Part shown: positions 37,193-45,455 of the stretch, one piece after another
Layout: the number at the start of each line of letters is the position of its first letter
Position numbering within the stretch: position 1 is the first letter of the stretch
From: Cellvibrionaceae bacterium 1162T.S.0a.05
GTDB taxonomy: Bacteria > Pseudomonadota > Gammaproteobacteria > Pseudomonadales > Cellvibrionaceae
Reading direction: 5' to 3'
NCBI GenBank assembly: GCA_000964245.1
Contig: LANB01000001.1
Span: forward strand, 62,001-126,000
DNA length: 64,000 nucleotides
The notes under the pieces: generated by a model
What the model saw: the letters and a program-made list of their open reading frames with translations, nothing else
The model's database searches: none
Told to the model about the DNA's origin: nothing
Program-made: the position numbers and the translations under genes

Positions 37193-37798
37193 TTTGGAAC
37201 TGCCCCGTATTAAGGTTCATCGATGATTTGGACCCAAACAAAAGGGCCCAATACCCACGAATAGGTCGCATATCAATATAGTTTAGACCTGCCTCTTAAC
37301 TACCCGCTTGATTTAGATCAGGGGAATGCCCATCAAACCCTGACTCCGAACAATTTAAACTTTGTGCAGCGCCAAAAGTAACAATATGCAAAACAAAACG
37401 ATATTCTTCCCTTAAATTTACCGAAATTTCCTGGAATGTGCGCAGAATCGCGGAAAGAATAATTAAACAGTTGCTCTTCTTCATCTTGTGAACTCACTAC
37501 CGTTAGAATCTGACTGTACAAAATTAAACCTGCTTCAAGCCTTCCACGTTTAAGCGTCTTCTGTAAAAAGTGTTCAAGCGCCAGGCCCGAATGGTGCCTC
37601 CGTTCTGCATCGTATTTACCTGACGACGATTCGAGGCAATACCGAGCCACGGCAGGACATGAAAAAACGTGACCTGACAAGGCGTGACACGAAGAGTCAC
37701 CCTCCCAATACCAACCGGGAAAACACGCCTGTTACCTGGCTTAAGCGGTTTAGCAAAATAAGAAACCAGACTGGAATCTATCCGGCGCTAAAACTTCT
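37193..37798. other. Intergenic region between ppk2 and secreted protein gene
   Basis: About 600 bp without a convincing gene. Two overlapping minus-strand frames (37296-37484 and 37333-37680) have no ribosome site and no recognisable sequence; they might be a decayed gene. The region contains an Fnr-like box (37308-37321) and a small GTGAC/GTCAC hairpin near 37680. Confidence 0.45.
37308..37321. promoter_or_regulatory. Candidate Fnr/Anr box upstream of ppk2
   Basis: TTGATTTAGATCAG matches the Fnr consensus TTGAT-N4-ATCAA at nine of ten positions. It is centred about 122 bp before the ppk2 start. Chance matches of this quality occur, so it is tentative. Confidence 0.3.
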
Positions 37799-38347
37799 AT
37801 GAGGAACCACACCGTGTTAAAGATCAAAACCAATAAAGTGCTTATTTGTATTAGTAGTTTGGCAATTTTGCTGACTGCCCCTCTCATTTCCCATGCCAGC
37901 TCCTGCACTTCGACAAGCCCGAATCTCGGCCTGGTCGGCAGCTGGGCAACCGGCAACTTCATGGGAGATCCGACGATTGGCGCCACCATCTTATATGATG
38001 GCCCCAAAAGCCAAAAGGTCAGGAAGTGTGACACCTGGATTCAAGGAACCGGTTTCCCCTTTTTCAGATCTATTGAGCGCACTATCTGCAGCATTACTTA
38101 TGAATGTACTGCGGGTGCGGGCTACATCGGTATCGATTTATTTTGGTGGACATTTAATAAAAATCACATAAATGAAATAGACGCCCTTGGTGAAGAAGTG
38201 GGTGACTGGGTTGTGTTCCATCTCGACGGCAAAACGCCAATCAATTTATGGGCAAGAGAAACCAGCAACAGCAATAAAATAGACTTCGTTCGTGATATTG
38301 CGCCACTCGGTGATAACTACACCTGGAAAACGCTGGAACGAGAATAA
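37799..38347 (+). CDS. Secreted protein of unknown function
   Basis: The 182-residue product has a signal peptide (hydrophobic VLICISSLAILLTAPLIS, cleavage near SHASS) and about 150 residues of mature, beta-rich, Trp-containing sequence with four Cys, probably two disulfides in the periplasm or outside. The ATG at 37799 lacks a ribosome site; a GTG at 37814 is preceded by AGGA at good spacing and gives a cleaner signal peptide, so it may be the real start. I do not recognise the family. The next gene begins five bases after its stop, so the two are likely coupled and may work together. Confidence 0.65.
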   Translation: MRNHTVLKIKTNKVLICISSLAILLTAPLISHASSCTSTSPNLGLVGSWATGNFMGDPTIGATILYDGPKSQKVRKCDTWIQGTGFPFFRSIERTICSITYECTAGAGYIGIDLFWWTFNKNHINEIDALGEEVGDWVVFHLDGKTPINLWARETSNSNKIDFVRDIAPLGDNYTWKTLERE

Positions 38348-38351
38348 GCGC

Positions 38352-39341
38352 GTGGCCCCCTCTGGTTTTCACATTAGTAAAAGCAAGCAAGCCTTTCTTC
38401 GGATAGGCCTGCTTGCCCTCATTGGTTTCGCCCTTTGGAAAATTTTTACGCTTATCGATACCCCGGCAGTCGATTCAGAGCACAAAATTGTTGGCCCTAC
38501 TCTATCCGAAAAACCCAAAGAAACACCGATAATTACACCTGAAAATACAAGCACCATTACATTTTCTTTCAATGAGGAAAATGAGACTGGCAAACTAAAA
38601 GCCATTTCTGCTACACGTATCTCTGTACTGGAACATATTGTGGATTACTTCGGGTTCACCCTGGATACCGACGCTCAGGAGAAGGATTTTCTTGAGGAGA
38701 CAATCAGCCTTGAGATCAACAGTGATATGGCAGATATTTTTGCAACATTACTGGTACACCTGCCCATTCGTATTGTTCAAACTCATGACTGGACAAAAGA
38801 TGAGAATAACCGCGAATCAATTACCCTGTGTATCGGCGAATATGCCTGCGCTGACAGCCATCATGCAGTGAATTCCGCACAGCAAGAAGAAAACTTCTAC
38901 CTGCCGAGTATGGCATTTATGGAAGCCCTGGAAGCGGATATCACTCCGGATGCATCTCAACAAATTGACTGGGCAGAGCGATCGAGAATATTGAAAGAAG
39001 AATACCCTCTTCTTGATGCCCAAACAAAAATGAAAGTACTGTATGCATTGAGCAGCCAAACTGATCTTGCATTTTTCATAGAACAGCTCAATCACGAAGA
39101 GCATATTGCGCTCAGGGAAATTGCAGCACGTAAACTCTTTCCACCTACCAACCCTGAATCCTTGTCAGCTCTGTTGGAATGTCTGAGCGACCCGAATGAA
39201 ATATTCGTTTTAAAAATACTCGGTATTCTTAGTCGTTCCAACGATGAAGAACTGCGTTATCAAGCAAGCTCTTTGCTTTCAGACCACCCAAGCCCCCTGA
39301 TTCAAGAGGGTTTGATCAAACTGGGATTTATTTCCGGTTAA
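38352..39341 (+). CDS. Membrane-anchored protein with C-terminal HEAT-like region
   Basis: The frame opens at GTG 38292 inside the preceding gene, but GTG 38352, five bases after that gene's stop, is the more natural coupled start (329 residues). A short basic N-terminus leads to one transmembrane helix (AFLRIGLLALIGFALWKIF) and then a periplasmic part. Residues about 70-180 are mixed; from about 215 to the end, helical pairs rich in Leu and Glu (LREIAARKLF, LSALLECLSDPNEI, LRYQASSLLSDHPS) look like HEAT repeats. The function is unknown. The minus-strand gene at 43836 has the same layout. A hairpin with a T-tail follows at 39475. Confidence 0.65.
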   Translation: MAPSGFHISKSKQAFLRIGLLALIGFALWKIFTLIDTPAVDSEHKIVGPTLSEKPKETPIITPENTSTITFSFNEENETGKLKAISATRISVLEHIVDYFGFTLDTDAQEKDFLEETISLEINSDMADIFATLLVHLPIRIVQTHDWTKDENNRESITLCIGEYACADSHHAVNSAQQEENFYLPSMAFMEALEADITPDASQQIDWAERSRILKEEYPLLDAQTKMKVLYALSSQTDLAFFIEQLNHEEHIALREIAARKLFPPTNPESLSALLECLSDPNEIFVLKILGILSRSNDEELRYQASSLLSDHPSPLIQEGLIKLGFISG

Positions 39342-39474
39342 CAACGAAAATGAAAATATTTTTGAGAGTTTATCCAGCGCTTTTGCATATTTGCATATTG
39401 CACGTAGAACAATAATAAATATTTCCTTCCTGAAACACCCTCATTGCGCACCGAAATTGTGCTTCCGGGGTGCT

Positions 39475-39496
39475 CCCGAACGCTATCGGGGTTTTT
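39475..39496 (+). terminator. Probable terminator after the HEAT-like protein gene
   Basis: CCCGA and TCGGG arms (39475-39479, 39486-39490) with a six-base loop are followed by GTTTTT. The five-pair stem is short. Confidence 0.5.
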
Positions 39497-39622
39497 CGTA
39501 CATTCGAAAATACGGCTCGAATGGTCTCTGTCGCTTATCAGTCTCAATTCGGCTGATTTGCAGGCATACCTTTGAGTTTAATAAATACAAATTGAATAAA
39601 TCGACAAGGCAGGAACACATCT

Positions 39623-41470
39623 ATGCGACAACGTAATTCAAATAATTATTTCCATCAATTGCACTATAAGTTAATACTATCGCTCATTTTGATCTTTTTA
39701 GGCTTCCAAAGCGCAAACGCTCAAGAGATCTGCTTAACCGCTGCAGATGGAGACCAGATTCGAGAAACTACGCCGAATGGGTATACCTATGAGCTATGGA
39801 ACCAGGACAACGAGGGCCTCGCATGTATTACCCCAAGCGTAAACGGTACGACATTTAGTGCACGTTGGGACAATACATTCAACTTTCTTGCTCGCCGAGG
39901 ACTTGGTTTTGACGGCTCAAGGCTCACCCACGCACAACGCGGGGATTTCCAGGTCAAATATAACGCCAACTATAACCCGGGCTGCCAGAGTGGAACCTCA
40001 TATTTGAGCGTATATGGTTGGACGCGGGATTTCGCAAAAGAAGAAGCCAGCTCCCCGGGCTCGGAACAACATAAAGAGGCATTGGTTGAGTACTACATTA
40101 TCGAAAGCTGGTGTAACTGGAACCCGTCACAAGCGTCTGACGCCGTATCGATGGGTAGCTTCACGGCGGACGGCTCGACCTATGACCTCTACCGTATGGA
40201 ACGAATAGGACAACCTTCTATTCGGGCAAACTCGGATGACTTCGTACAGTATTTTAGTATTCGACGAAACGAACGCACGAGCGGCACTATCAACGTAACG
40301 GCCCATTTTGAAAGATGGGAAAGTGCTACAGGCATTCCAATGGGCGGCTTGCATGAAGTCATGATGAAAGTTGAAGGTTATGACAACAATCGCAGCGCAG
40401 ATGGCAGTATCAGCTTCAGCGAACTGGAAGTTAAAGTGCTCTGGCCGCATAGCCAACCCCCGGTCACCTTCGACCGCAATACCTATAACATCACGCAATG
40501 GTGCGGCAACACCTTCCCCACAGGCCCGGGATTCAATTTCCATTCTGATTTTGGTGGCGGCTTTCCAGACATTCGAATTACATCCAGTAATAACAGCGTC
40601 GTTGAGACCGTGGGACAAAGCAGTTTCCAGTATTTAATCGGGCGGTCTCCAGGTACAGCAACAATATCCATGTACGCCGGCGACTGGGAGCACGGTAATC
40701 CTGATGACTTGTGGGACACCGCAACGGTTCAAGTTGCAGCGCAAGCGTGTCCACCGGACAGCGGCTCGTTCAGGATTTATGAGTTACGTGCGCACGGTAC
40801 ACAAGGTGATGAAGTCATTGAAGTGACCGTGGATGGCTCAACGGTTGCAACACACGAACTATCTACGGAATTTGAAACCTATAAAGGCATCGTTTCCAAC
40901 GAGGGCGACGTCGCCGTTGAGTTTGTGAACGATGACGGGGTTGCCAATGGCCGTGATGTCCGACTCGATTACATCGAAGTCAACGGGGAGCGCCGTGAAA
41001 CCGAAGACCAAACACAAAATAATGCGGCCTACGCAAATGGTGTGTGTGGTGGTGGTGCCTACACCGAATGGCTACATTGTGCGGGTGGCGTGAACTACGG
41101 CATTTTTGAAAGTGCTGAAACGCACACTGTGACTTTGCGCGCGCGCGGTAATGCCGGTGGTGAACATATTAATTTATTGATAGATGGCGAGGTTGTCGGC
41201 AACTGGACTCTCAGCCGTTCCTACCAGGAATTCGCAGTCACTGTTGAAGGCGACGGCGATATTAATGTCGAATTCGATAACGATGGGGGTTCACGTGATG
41301 CCATTATCGACTGGGTGAAAGTCGACAATCAGACTCCACGTCAAGCCGAGCACATGGATTTTAATACCGGCGCCTGGGGCAATGGTCAATGTGGTGGCGG
41401 TACTCGCACACAATGGCTGCATTGCAACGGCCGAATCGGCTTCGGCAAGATTTCAGACAATTTTAACTAA
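39623..41470 (+). CDS. Secreted GH11 endo-1,4-beta-xylanase with two CBM60 modules
   Basis: AGGA precedes the ATG and a signal peptide ends near residue 33 (SANAQ). The GH11 jelly roll covers about 36-275, with nucleophile E156 in ALVEYYIIESW and acid/base E251 in MKVEGYDNN. Residues 278-375 form an additional beta-sandwich-like domain that I cannot assign, perhaps Ig-like. Two CBM60 modules follow (382-493 and 500-608), each with the VEFVNDDG or VEFDNDGG calcium/xylan loop and CGGG..T.WLHC. CBM60 binds xylan and galactan ends through calcium. Unlike the GH62 enzyme there are no poly-Ser linkers. It should cut the xylan main chain outside the cell, in partnership with the GH62 debranching enzyme. 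Confidence 0.93.
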   Translation: MRQRNSNNYFHQLHYKLILSLILIFLGFQSANAQEICLTAADGDQIRETTPNGYTYELWNQDNEGLACITPSVNGTTFSARWDNTFNFLARRGLGFDGSRLTHAQRGDFQVKYNANYNPGCQSGTSYLSVYGWTRDFAKEEASSPGSEQHKEALVEYYIIESWCNWNPSQASDAVSMGSFTADGSTYDLYRMERIGQPSIRANSDDFVQYFSIRRNERTSGTINVTAHFERWESATGIPMGGLHEVMMKVEGYDNNRSADGSISFSELEVKVLWPHSQPPVTFDRNTYNITQWCGNTFPTGPGFNFHSDFGGGFPDIRITSSNNSVVETVGQSSFQYLIGRSPGTATISMYAGDWEHGNPDDLWDTATVQVAAQACPPDSGSFRIYELRAHGTQGDEVIEVTVDGSTVATHELSTEFETYKGIVSNEGDVAVEFVNDDGVANGRDVRLDYIEVNGERRETEDQTQNNAAYANGVCGGGAYTEWLHCAGGVNYGIFESAETHTVTLRARGNAGGEHINLLIDGEVVGNWTLSRSYQEFAVTVEGDGDINVEFDNDGGSRDAIIDWVKVDNQTPRQAEHMDFNTGAWGNGQCGGGTRTQWLHCNGRIGFGKISDNFN

Positions 41471-41515
41471 ATCCTGATCGAGAATGATCATAGTTTTTTC
41501 CACTTAATTTCTTTC

Positions 41516-41541
41516 AAGGCGCATCATGGTGCGCCTTTTCT
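41516..41541 (+). terminator. Rho-independent terminator of the GH11 gene
   Basis: A perfect 8-bp stem (AAGGCGCA / TGCGCCTT, 41516-41537, loop TCATGG) lies 45 bp after the xylanase stop, followed by TTCTTC. Confidence 0.75.
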
Positions 41542-42319
41542 TCAATTCGCCTAGGGTTATTCATTTTTATTAATGCCTTGCATTTGTTGGTGTTTTTCTC
41601 TCGTGTAGAAACAATCCTTATTTATAAAATCAATCATATATCCAAGTCGTTTTTCAGAAACCGTAAAAAAACACAACTCTATATTCGCAATATGTGACAG
41701 GTTTGATGTGTAAATTACATATTCTCTAATAAGGAACTGAAAATGTGCCACGCAGTACTAAAATTTAGTTTGTTTAGCCTCTATAACAAAAGGTGAAAAA
41801 ACACCGAGCAGCCCCCTCCGAGGTAGAGCCAGAGCACGGAAACACGTTTTTCTGTGCCACTTATTTGTAGATCACTGTGAATGTGTTCAGCTACAGCTTT
41901 ATCGTCAGCCATTTTTTATCCATTCAGCCAGCATTTGAGATCACTATTAAACCCCTGCTTGCCGGGTGGGGGTTTTATCGGTTTATATTAAATTTTTTAT
42001 TTCACATGTAAGAAATCATTATCTTTCCTCACCAGGAAAAAACCGCAATAAAAATAATATGCAAACTAAAGCCAAAACCTTTCTGAAAACCAGAAAAAAA
42101 GAATATATTTGCTGATTGTTTCACAAGACTCTAATGCCTTATCTAGCTCATATTGCTGACAGCATAAATTGGCCGCACCATAACCAGCGATATTTTCGTC
42201 AAAAGTGATTCATGCCCCGAAAGAAAGCAAGCCAAAGCTGCTGCTTTATAGGGCTTACTATAGCGGTTATATCAAGCACAACTATCAACTTTTAACTCAC
42301 TAACGTTGAGACTTAACCA
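41542..42319. other. Long intergenic region, no supported gene
   Basis: Nearly 780 bp of AT-rich sequence. A 64-codon minus-strand frame (41557-41751) begins with GTG, has no ribosome site and is not recognisable. An inverted repeat AAACCCC / GGGGTTT at 41949-41975 followed by TATC could be a terminator. The part from about 41800 to 41900 is more GC-rich and looks like decayed sequence, but I cannot identify the source. Confidence 0.45.
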
Positions 42320-42643
42320 ATGAAATTTAAAGTACTCCCCCTACTCTTCCTATTCATGCCACTCATGCTAGTCACGAATAACAGCTTTGCCAAAGATAAA
42401 TTTGTCGAAAAGGGCCCATTTGTTCATAAAGGTGTTGTTTTTGAGTACAAGGCCTATGTGAGAACAAAAAATAGAAAATCTACTGACAGGATGCTACTCA
42501 TTGCGGTGGGTAATGTGTGGGAAATGCAAGAAAAATTCTGTGGTTTTTTTCCTGATGACGAGGAGAGTACCGGCTTCGTCTATACTGGTTGCAACAAGTC
42601 AGGAAAACGATGCGACAGGGTTACTGAATATTTTAATTGCTGA
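42320..42643 (+). CDS. Small secreted protein of unknown function
   Basis: The 107-residue product has a clear signal peptide (LPLLFLFMPLMLV, cleavage near NSFAK) and a mature part of about 82 residues that is basic in the middle and has four Cys (KFCGFF, TGCNKSGKRC, FNC), so probably two disulfide bonds. I recognise no family. It is a monocistronic gene flanked by a terminator at 42678. It could be a small periplasmic or extracellular protein. Confidence 0.6.
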   Translation: MKFKVLPLLFLFMPLMLVTNNSFAKDKFVEKGPFVHKGVVFEYKAYVRTKNRKSTDRMLLIAVGNVWEMQEKFCGFFPDDEESTGFVYTGCNKSGKRCDRVTEYFNC

Positions 42644-42677
42644 AAATCTTCAGCAAAGTGGCGGCAACTAAAATAAT

Positions 42678-42701
42678 ATCCTGATAGCTCAGGATTTTTT
42701 T
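42678..42701 (+). terminator. Rho-independent terminator of the small secreted protein gene
   Basis: A perfect 7-bp stem ATCCTGA / TCAGGAT with loop TAGC is followed by TTTTTT. Confidence 0.8.
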
Positions 42702-42730
42702 GTCTTAGCCATTTACAAATAGCCACATAC

Positions 42731-42757
42731 AAAAAACCCCGGAAGGCATCCGGGGTT
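42731..42757 (-). terminator. Rho-independent terminator of the YidB/YegP-type operon
   Basis: On the minus strand a perfect 9-bp stem AACCCCGGA / TCCGGGGTT with a five-base loop is followed by TTTTTT. It lies 45 bp after the stop of the gene at 42803. Confidence 0.9.
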
Positions 42758-42802
42758 CACAAACTTACTTTAATTAATTTTTCAGTTGTTTAATGAATAG
42801 GT

Positions 42803-43228
42803 TCAGGAAAACAAACCCTTCAACAATTTTTTACCAATCGATTGCTTGGCCATGTCGATGATCGCCCCGCCTTTACTATTGTTGTCGATTAACTCGGGAA
42901 TCATGCGCGCCAATCCTCTTGCAGCGTCATTTTTTCCTGTACCAATAGCATTGGAAAATTGTTGGACTTTATCTTCACCGAAGAGGCTGAAAATATCCCC
43001 TGCGGAGAAAGATTCATCGTTCTTACCGTCGCCAAGCCAGGAAGCCGCCTTGGAAGCGAGGCCGCCATTTTGGCTAACCATACCCACAAGCGAGCCCAAA
43101 TCGAGATTGCCACTCTTCACAGGAAGCAAGGATGTCAAACCACCCATTACCTTTGCTATATCCAGGCTGCCGCCAGATGCACCCATCTTTTTAATAAATA
43201 ATTTTGCCGCAATTTTAACAAGATCCAT
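42803..43228 (-). CDS. YidB-like (DUF937-type) protein
   Basis: The 141-residue protein has the Gly/Ser-rich GGLASKAASWLGDGKNDE..SAGDIFSLFGEDKVQQFSNAIG segment typical of YidB/DUF937 proteins, followed by a helical region with LARMIPELIDN. The N-terminus lacks a signal peptide, so it is probably cytoplasmic. The function of the family is unknown. It follows the DUF1508 gene by 14 bp, so the two form an operon closed by a strong terminator. Confidence 0.75.
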   Translation of the reverse strand: MDLVKIAAKLFIKKMGASGGSLDIAKVMGGLTSLLPVKSGNLDLGSLVGMVSQNGGLASKAASWLGDGKNDESFSAGDIFSLFGEDKVQQFSNAIGTGKNDAARGLARMIPELIDNNSKGGAIIDMAKQSIGKKLLKGLFS

Positions 43229-43242
43229 AACTCTATCCTCAA

Positions 43243-43584
43243 TCAGGCAACAGCTGTTGCATCCTTAACGGTTGAACTCGTGCCATTAGCCTTTACAGAT
43301 TCAATGCCGCTCTCACGCGCTGCCGCCGAAGCATACATTTGGCTCATACCGATAACCTGGTGATTCCCCGCTTTTAACACAAAATATTCCTTACCGTTTG
43401 TAGCGGTCTTGCGCTCGTAGCGCGCATCGTTTTCACAGTTTTTCCCAATCGACGCGATACCGTTTTCCGCTCCTGCGCGATTTTTATAGGTTTCACTCGT
43501 AAGAATTGTTTCGTGATTTCCCGCTTTTAATACAAACCTGAATTCACCGTTTGACGCTTTGCTGATTTCGAAATAGCCACTCAT
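43243..43584 (-). CDS. YegP-like DUF1508 protein with two repeats
   Basis: The start at 43584 (113 residues) is chosen because GGAG lies 8 bases upstream; the frame extends further to 43635 without support. The sequence consists of two tandem DUF1508/UPF0339 units: GEFRFVLKAGNHETILTSETY.NRAGAENGIASI and KEYFVLKAGNHQVIGMSQMY.SAAARESGIESV. Each unit is a small beta-beta-beta-alpha fold; the doubled form is known from YegP. Its role is unknown, and a link to stress is sometimes proposed. It is cotranscribed with the YidB-like gene. Confidence 0.88.
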   Translation of the reverse strand: MSGYFEISKASNGEFRFVLKAGNHETILTSETYKNRAGAENGIASIGKNCENDARYERKTATNGKEYFVLKAGNHQVIGMSQMYASAAARESGIESVKANGTSSTVKDATAVA

Positions 43585-43835
43585 CTTTATACTCCGTCTT
43601 AAAAATTTAGGATGCCCCATACGCAGTACACCCATGGAACTCAGCCGCTATAAAACTATGAAATGACTTTTTTTGAAAATGATTTTGGCGCCACACCTGT
43701 AAAACCGTGTAAAATCAAATAAGGCGCCGGCCTTTTTTTAAGAACGCTTTTAACGGAAGACGCCTTTAAAAACAATAAGATATAAGCCCATGTTAAAGAC
43801 CCATTCTCACCAAAACAGGCAGTACCCAACCGAGC

Positions 43836-44567
43836 TTATTCACGCAAAACACCTGAAAAATAACCTTGTTGAACAATATTGATCACTTCTTCCTCGGTGA
43901 ATACCTCTTCAATAGCGTCAAATACCGGTTCTTCAAGTTCAGCAGGAAAGCTCCCGATATTGGAAAGAAAGAAATTTTTAACGTCCTCGTGTTCGCTTAA
44001 TCCAGAACCTGAGTTTAATTCCTCTTTTGCGTCGCCAATGGTATAGGCTAACAACTTAACAAGACTTTCTTTTAATTCAATGTCTTCTGTTCTTTCATAT
44101 AAGGTGATAAATTCGGGAACCAATTCGATCGGGGTGACACTTCCAAGTAGCTGTAAATTTAGATCTCGAAGCATGCGATTATTGGAAGTGAGGCCATTGA
44201 ACGCAAGTGCAAGTCTCTCCTGTCTTTGAAGTGAAGAAAAGGGATAGAACATTTCCGAGTACTCACTCAAGGAACGCCCTCGCGCATCCTCATCCATACT
44301 TAAATATGCCTTGACTCGCTTTTCATGGTCAGTCACGAATAGCCCATCACTGGAATTTTCGGAGTTCAATTCATGATTTTGATTTTCCCAACTTTCTGTA
44401 GGAATTATCCGGTCATTCGCTAGAGATTGGTATTCAATAACTTTTTCTTTATTCTGGACGTAAATATCTTTTTCGCGATCTGCATCATGATGATTCAAGG
44501 CAATCGGCAACAAGTAAGTCGAAAACAATAATAAAATGACAATCAGGAAAACAGTTTCTTTTCTCAC
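43836..44567 (-). CDS. Membrane-anchored HEAT-like protein of unknown function
   Basis: The 243-residue product starts at GTG and has a single N-terminal hydrophobic anchor (VFLIVILLLFSTYLLPIAL) followed by a charged periplasmic part. From about residue 80 the sequence is made of helical pairs (RQERLALAFNGLTSNNRMLRDLNLQLLG, VPEFITLYERTEDIELKESLVKLLAY) resembling HEAT or ARM repeats. This layout matches the plus-strand gene at 38352. It is the last gene of a minus-strand run that starts near 50651, 81 bp behind the RTX-repeat gene. No catalytic motif is visible. Confidence 0.65.
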   Translation of the reverse strand: MRKETVFLIVILLLFSTYLLPIALNHHDADREKDIYVQNKEKVIEYQSLANDRIIPTESWENQNHELNSENSSDGLFVTDHEKRVKAYLSMDEDARGRSLSEYSEMFYPFSSLQRQERLALAFNGLTSNNRMLRDLNLQLLGSVTPIELVPEFITLYERTEDIELKESLVKLLAYTIGDAKEELNSGSGLSEHEDVKNFFLSNIGSFPAELEEPVFDAIEEVFTEEEVINIVQQGYFSGVLRE

Positions 44568-44648
44568 ATTTATTTACCACTTATGAGGCGGCCAACAACT
44601 TTTCATTAACCGCCTATCCGTTTTATTGTCGTACTCGAAGAACTGCTA

Positions 44649-45413
44649 TTACGTGCGCTCACAATTTCTATGGTGAAAATCTTTTCTGTCTTGACGCTTT
44701 CGCCGAGTGCAGGTGTCCCGCCCTTCACCGCCGTCTAATCTATCCTTATCTGCATCACCATCCAGTGAATCCTCTCCCGTACCACCAAATAAACTATCCC
44801 TGCCTGAACCACCTTCAAGCCGGTCATCATCACCGTCACCAAAAAGTTTATCGCGCCCTGCCTCGCCAAATAAAATATCATCGCCCGATCCGCCACGAAG
44901 AGTATCATTCCCCTGATTACCCGCTATTTTATCGTCGCCGCTTCCGCCTTCTATTGTGTCGTCTTTATCACCTCCACATAATTTGTCATTACCCGATCCA
45001 CCTTTAATTTTATCTTTACCTCCACGGCCATATATTTCGTCATTACCGGAGCCACCCTCAATTACATCTTTGCCACTTCCTCCATATATATCGTCGTGCC
45101 CACTACCACCGTCAATTTTATCGTCTCCATTCCCGCCGTAAATTCTGTCGTTGCCACCTAAACCGAAAATAATGTCATTACCTCCCTTCCCGCGGATAAT
45201 GTCCCTACCTTCTGTACCAATGAGAATATCATCACCACTGGTCCCGTTGATTTCAGTGGGCGGCCCAGGGTCACTGCACTCTCCCTTACAGATAACACCA
45301 ACCACACCTGAAGTTTCTGTAAGACCTTCGACACAATCCAGGTTATCCTTAGCGCTTACATTACACGCAAGCACAATAGATCCAAGTAGAAACATATAAA
45401 CTTCAGTTTTCAT
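44649..45413 (-). CDS. Exported RTX-repeat protein (pure beta-roll)
   Basis: Two ATG codons three apart open the frame; 45413 is preferred because GGGAG lies nine bases upstream. A short signal peptide (FLLGSIVLAC, then NVSA-K) could be cleaved as a lipoprotein at the Cys. After about 35 residues the protein is one uninterrupted series of about twenty nine-residue RTX units (GGSGNDEIY, GGSGDDKIA, GGTGEDSLD and similar), followed by a basic tail with two Cys. RTX units wind into calcium-binding beta-rolls. The usual type I C-terminal export signal is missing, and a Sec signal is present instead, so export should be through Sec. No enzymatic domain accompanies the roll. Confidence 0.85.
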   Translation of the reverse strand: MKTEVYMFLLGSIVLACNVSAKDNLDCVEGLTETSGVVGVICKGECSDPGPPTEINGTSGDDILIGTEGRDIIRGKGGNDIIFGLGGNDRIYGGNGDDKIDGGSGHDDIYGGSGKDVIEGGSGNDEIYGRGGKDKIKGGSGNDKLCGGDKDDTIEGGSGDDKIAGNQGNDTLRGGSGDDILFGEAGRDKLFGDGDDDRLEGGSGRDSLFGGTGEDSLDGDADKDRLDGGEGRDTCTRRKRQDRKDFHHRNCERT

Positions 45414-45455
45414 TTTTTTCATCTCCCGTTCCTTCTTTTAATCAATCAAACGCTT

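Noticed and set aside
37296-37680. Two overlapping minus-strand frames that might be a frameshifted gene
   Set aside because: Neither is recognisable and no ribosome site is present; a decayed gene remains possible but cannot be supported.
41557-41751. 64-codon minus-strand frame behind the xylanase gene
   Set aside because: GTG start without ribosome site, no family, in AT-rich DNA where chance frames are expected.
44707-45237. Regularly spaced short repeats that could suggest a CRISPR array, and plus-strand Ser/Pro-rich frames over them
   Set aside because: The periodicity is 27 bp and is fully explained by RTX nonapeptide codons on the minus strand; there are no unique spacers, and the plus-strand frames are shadows.
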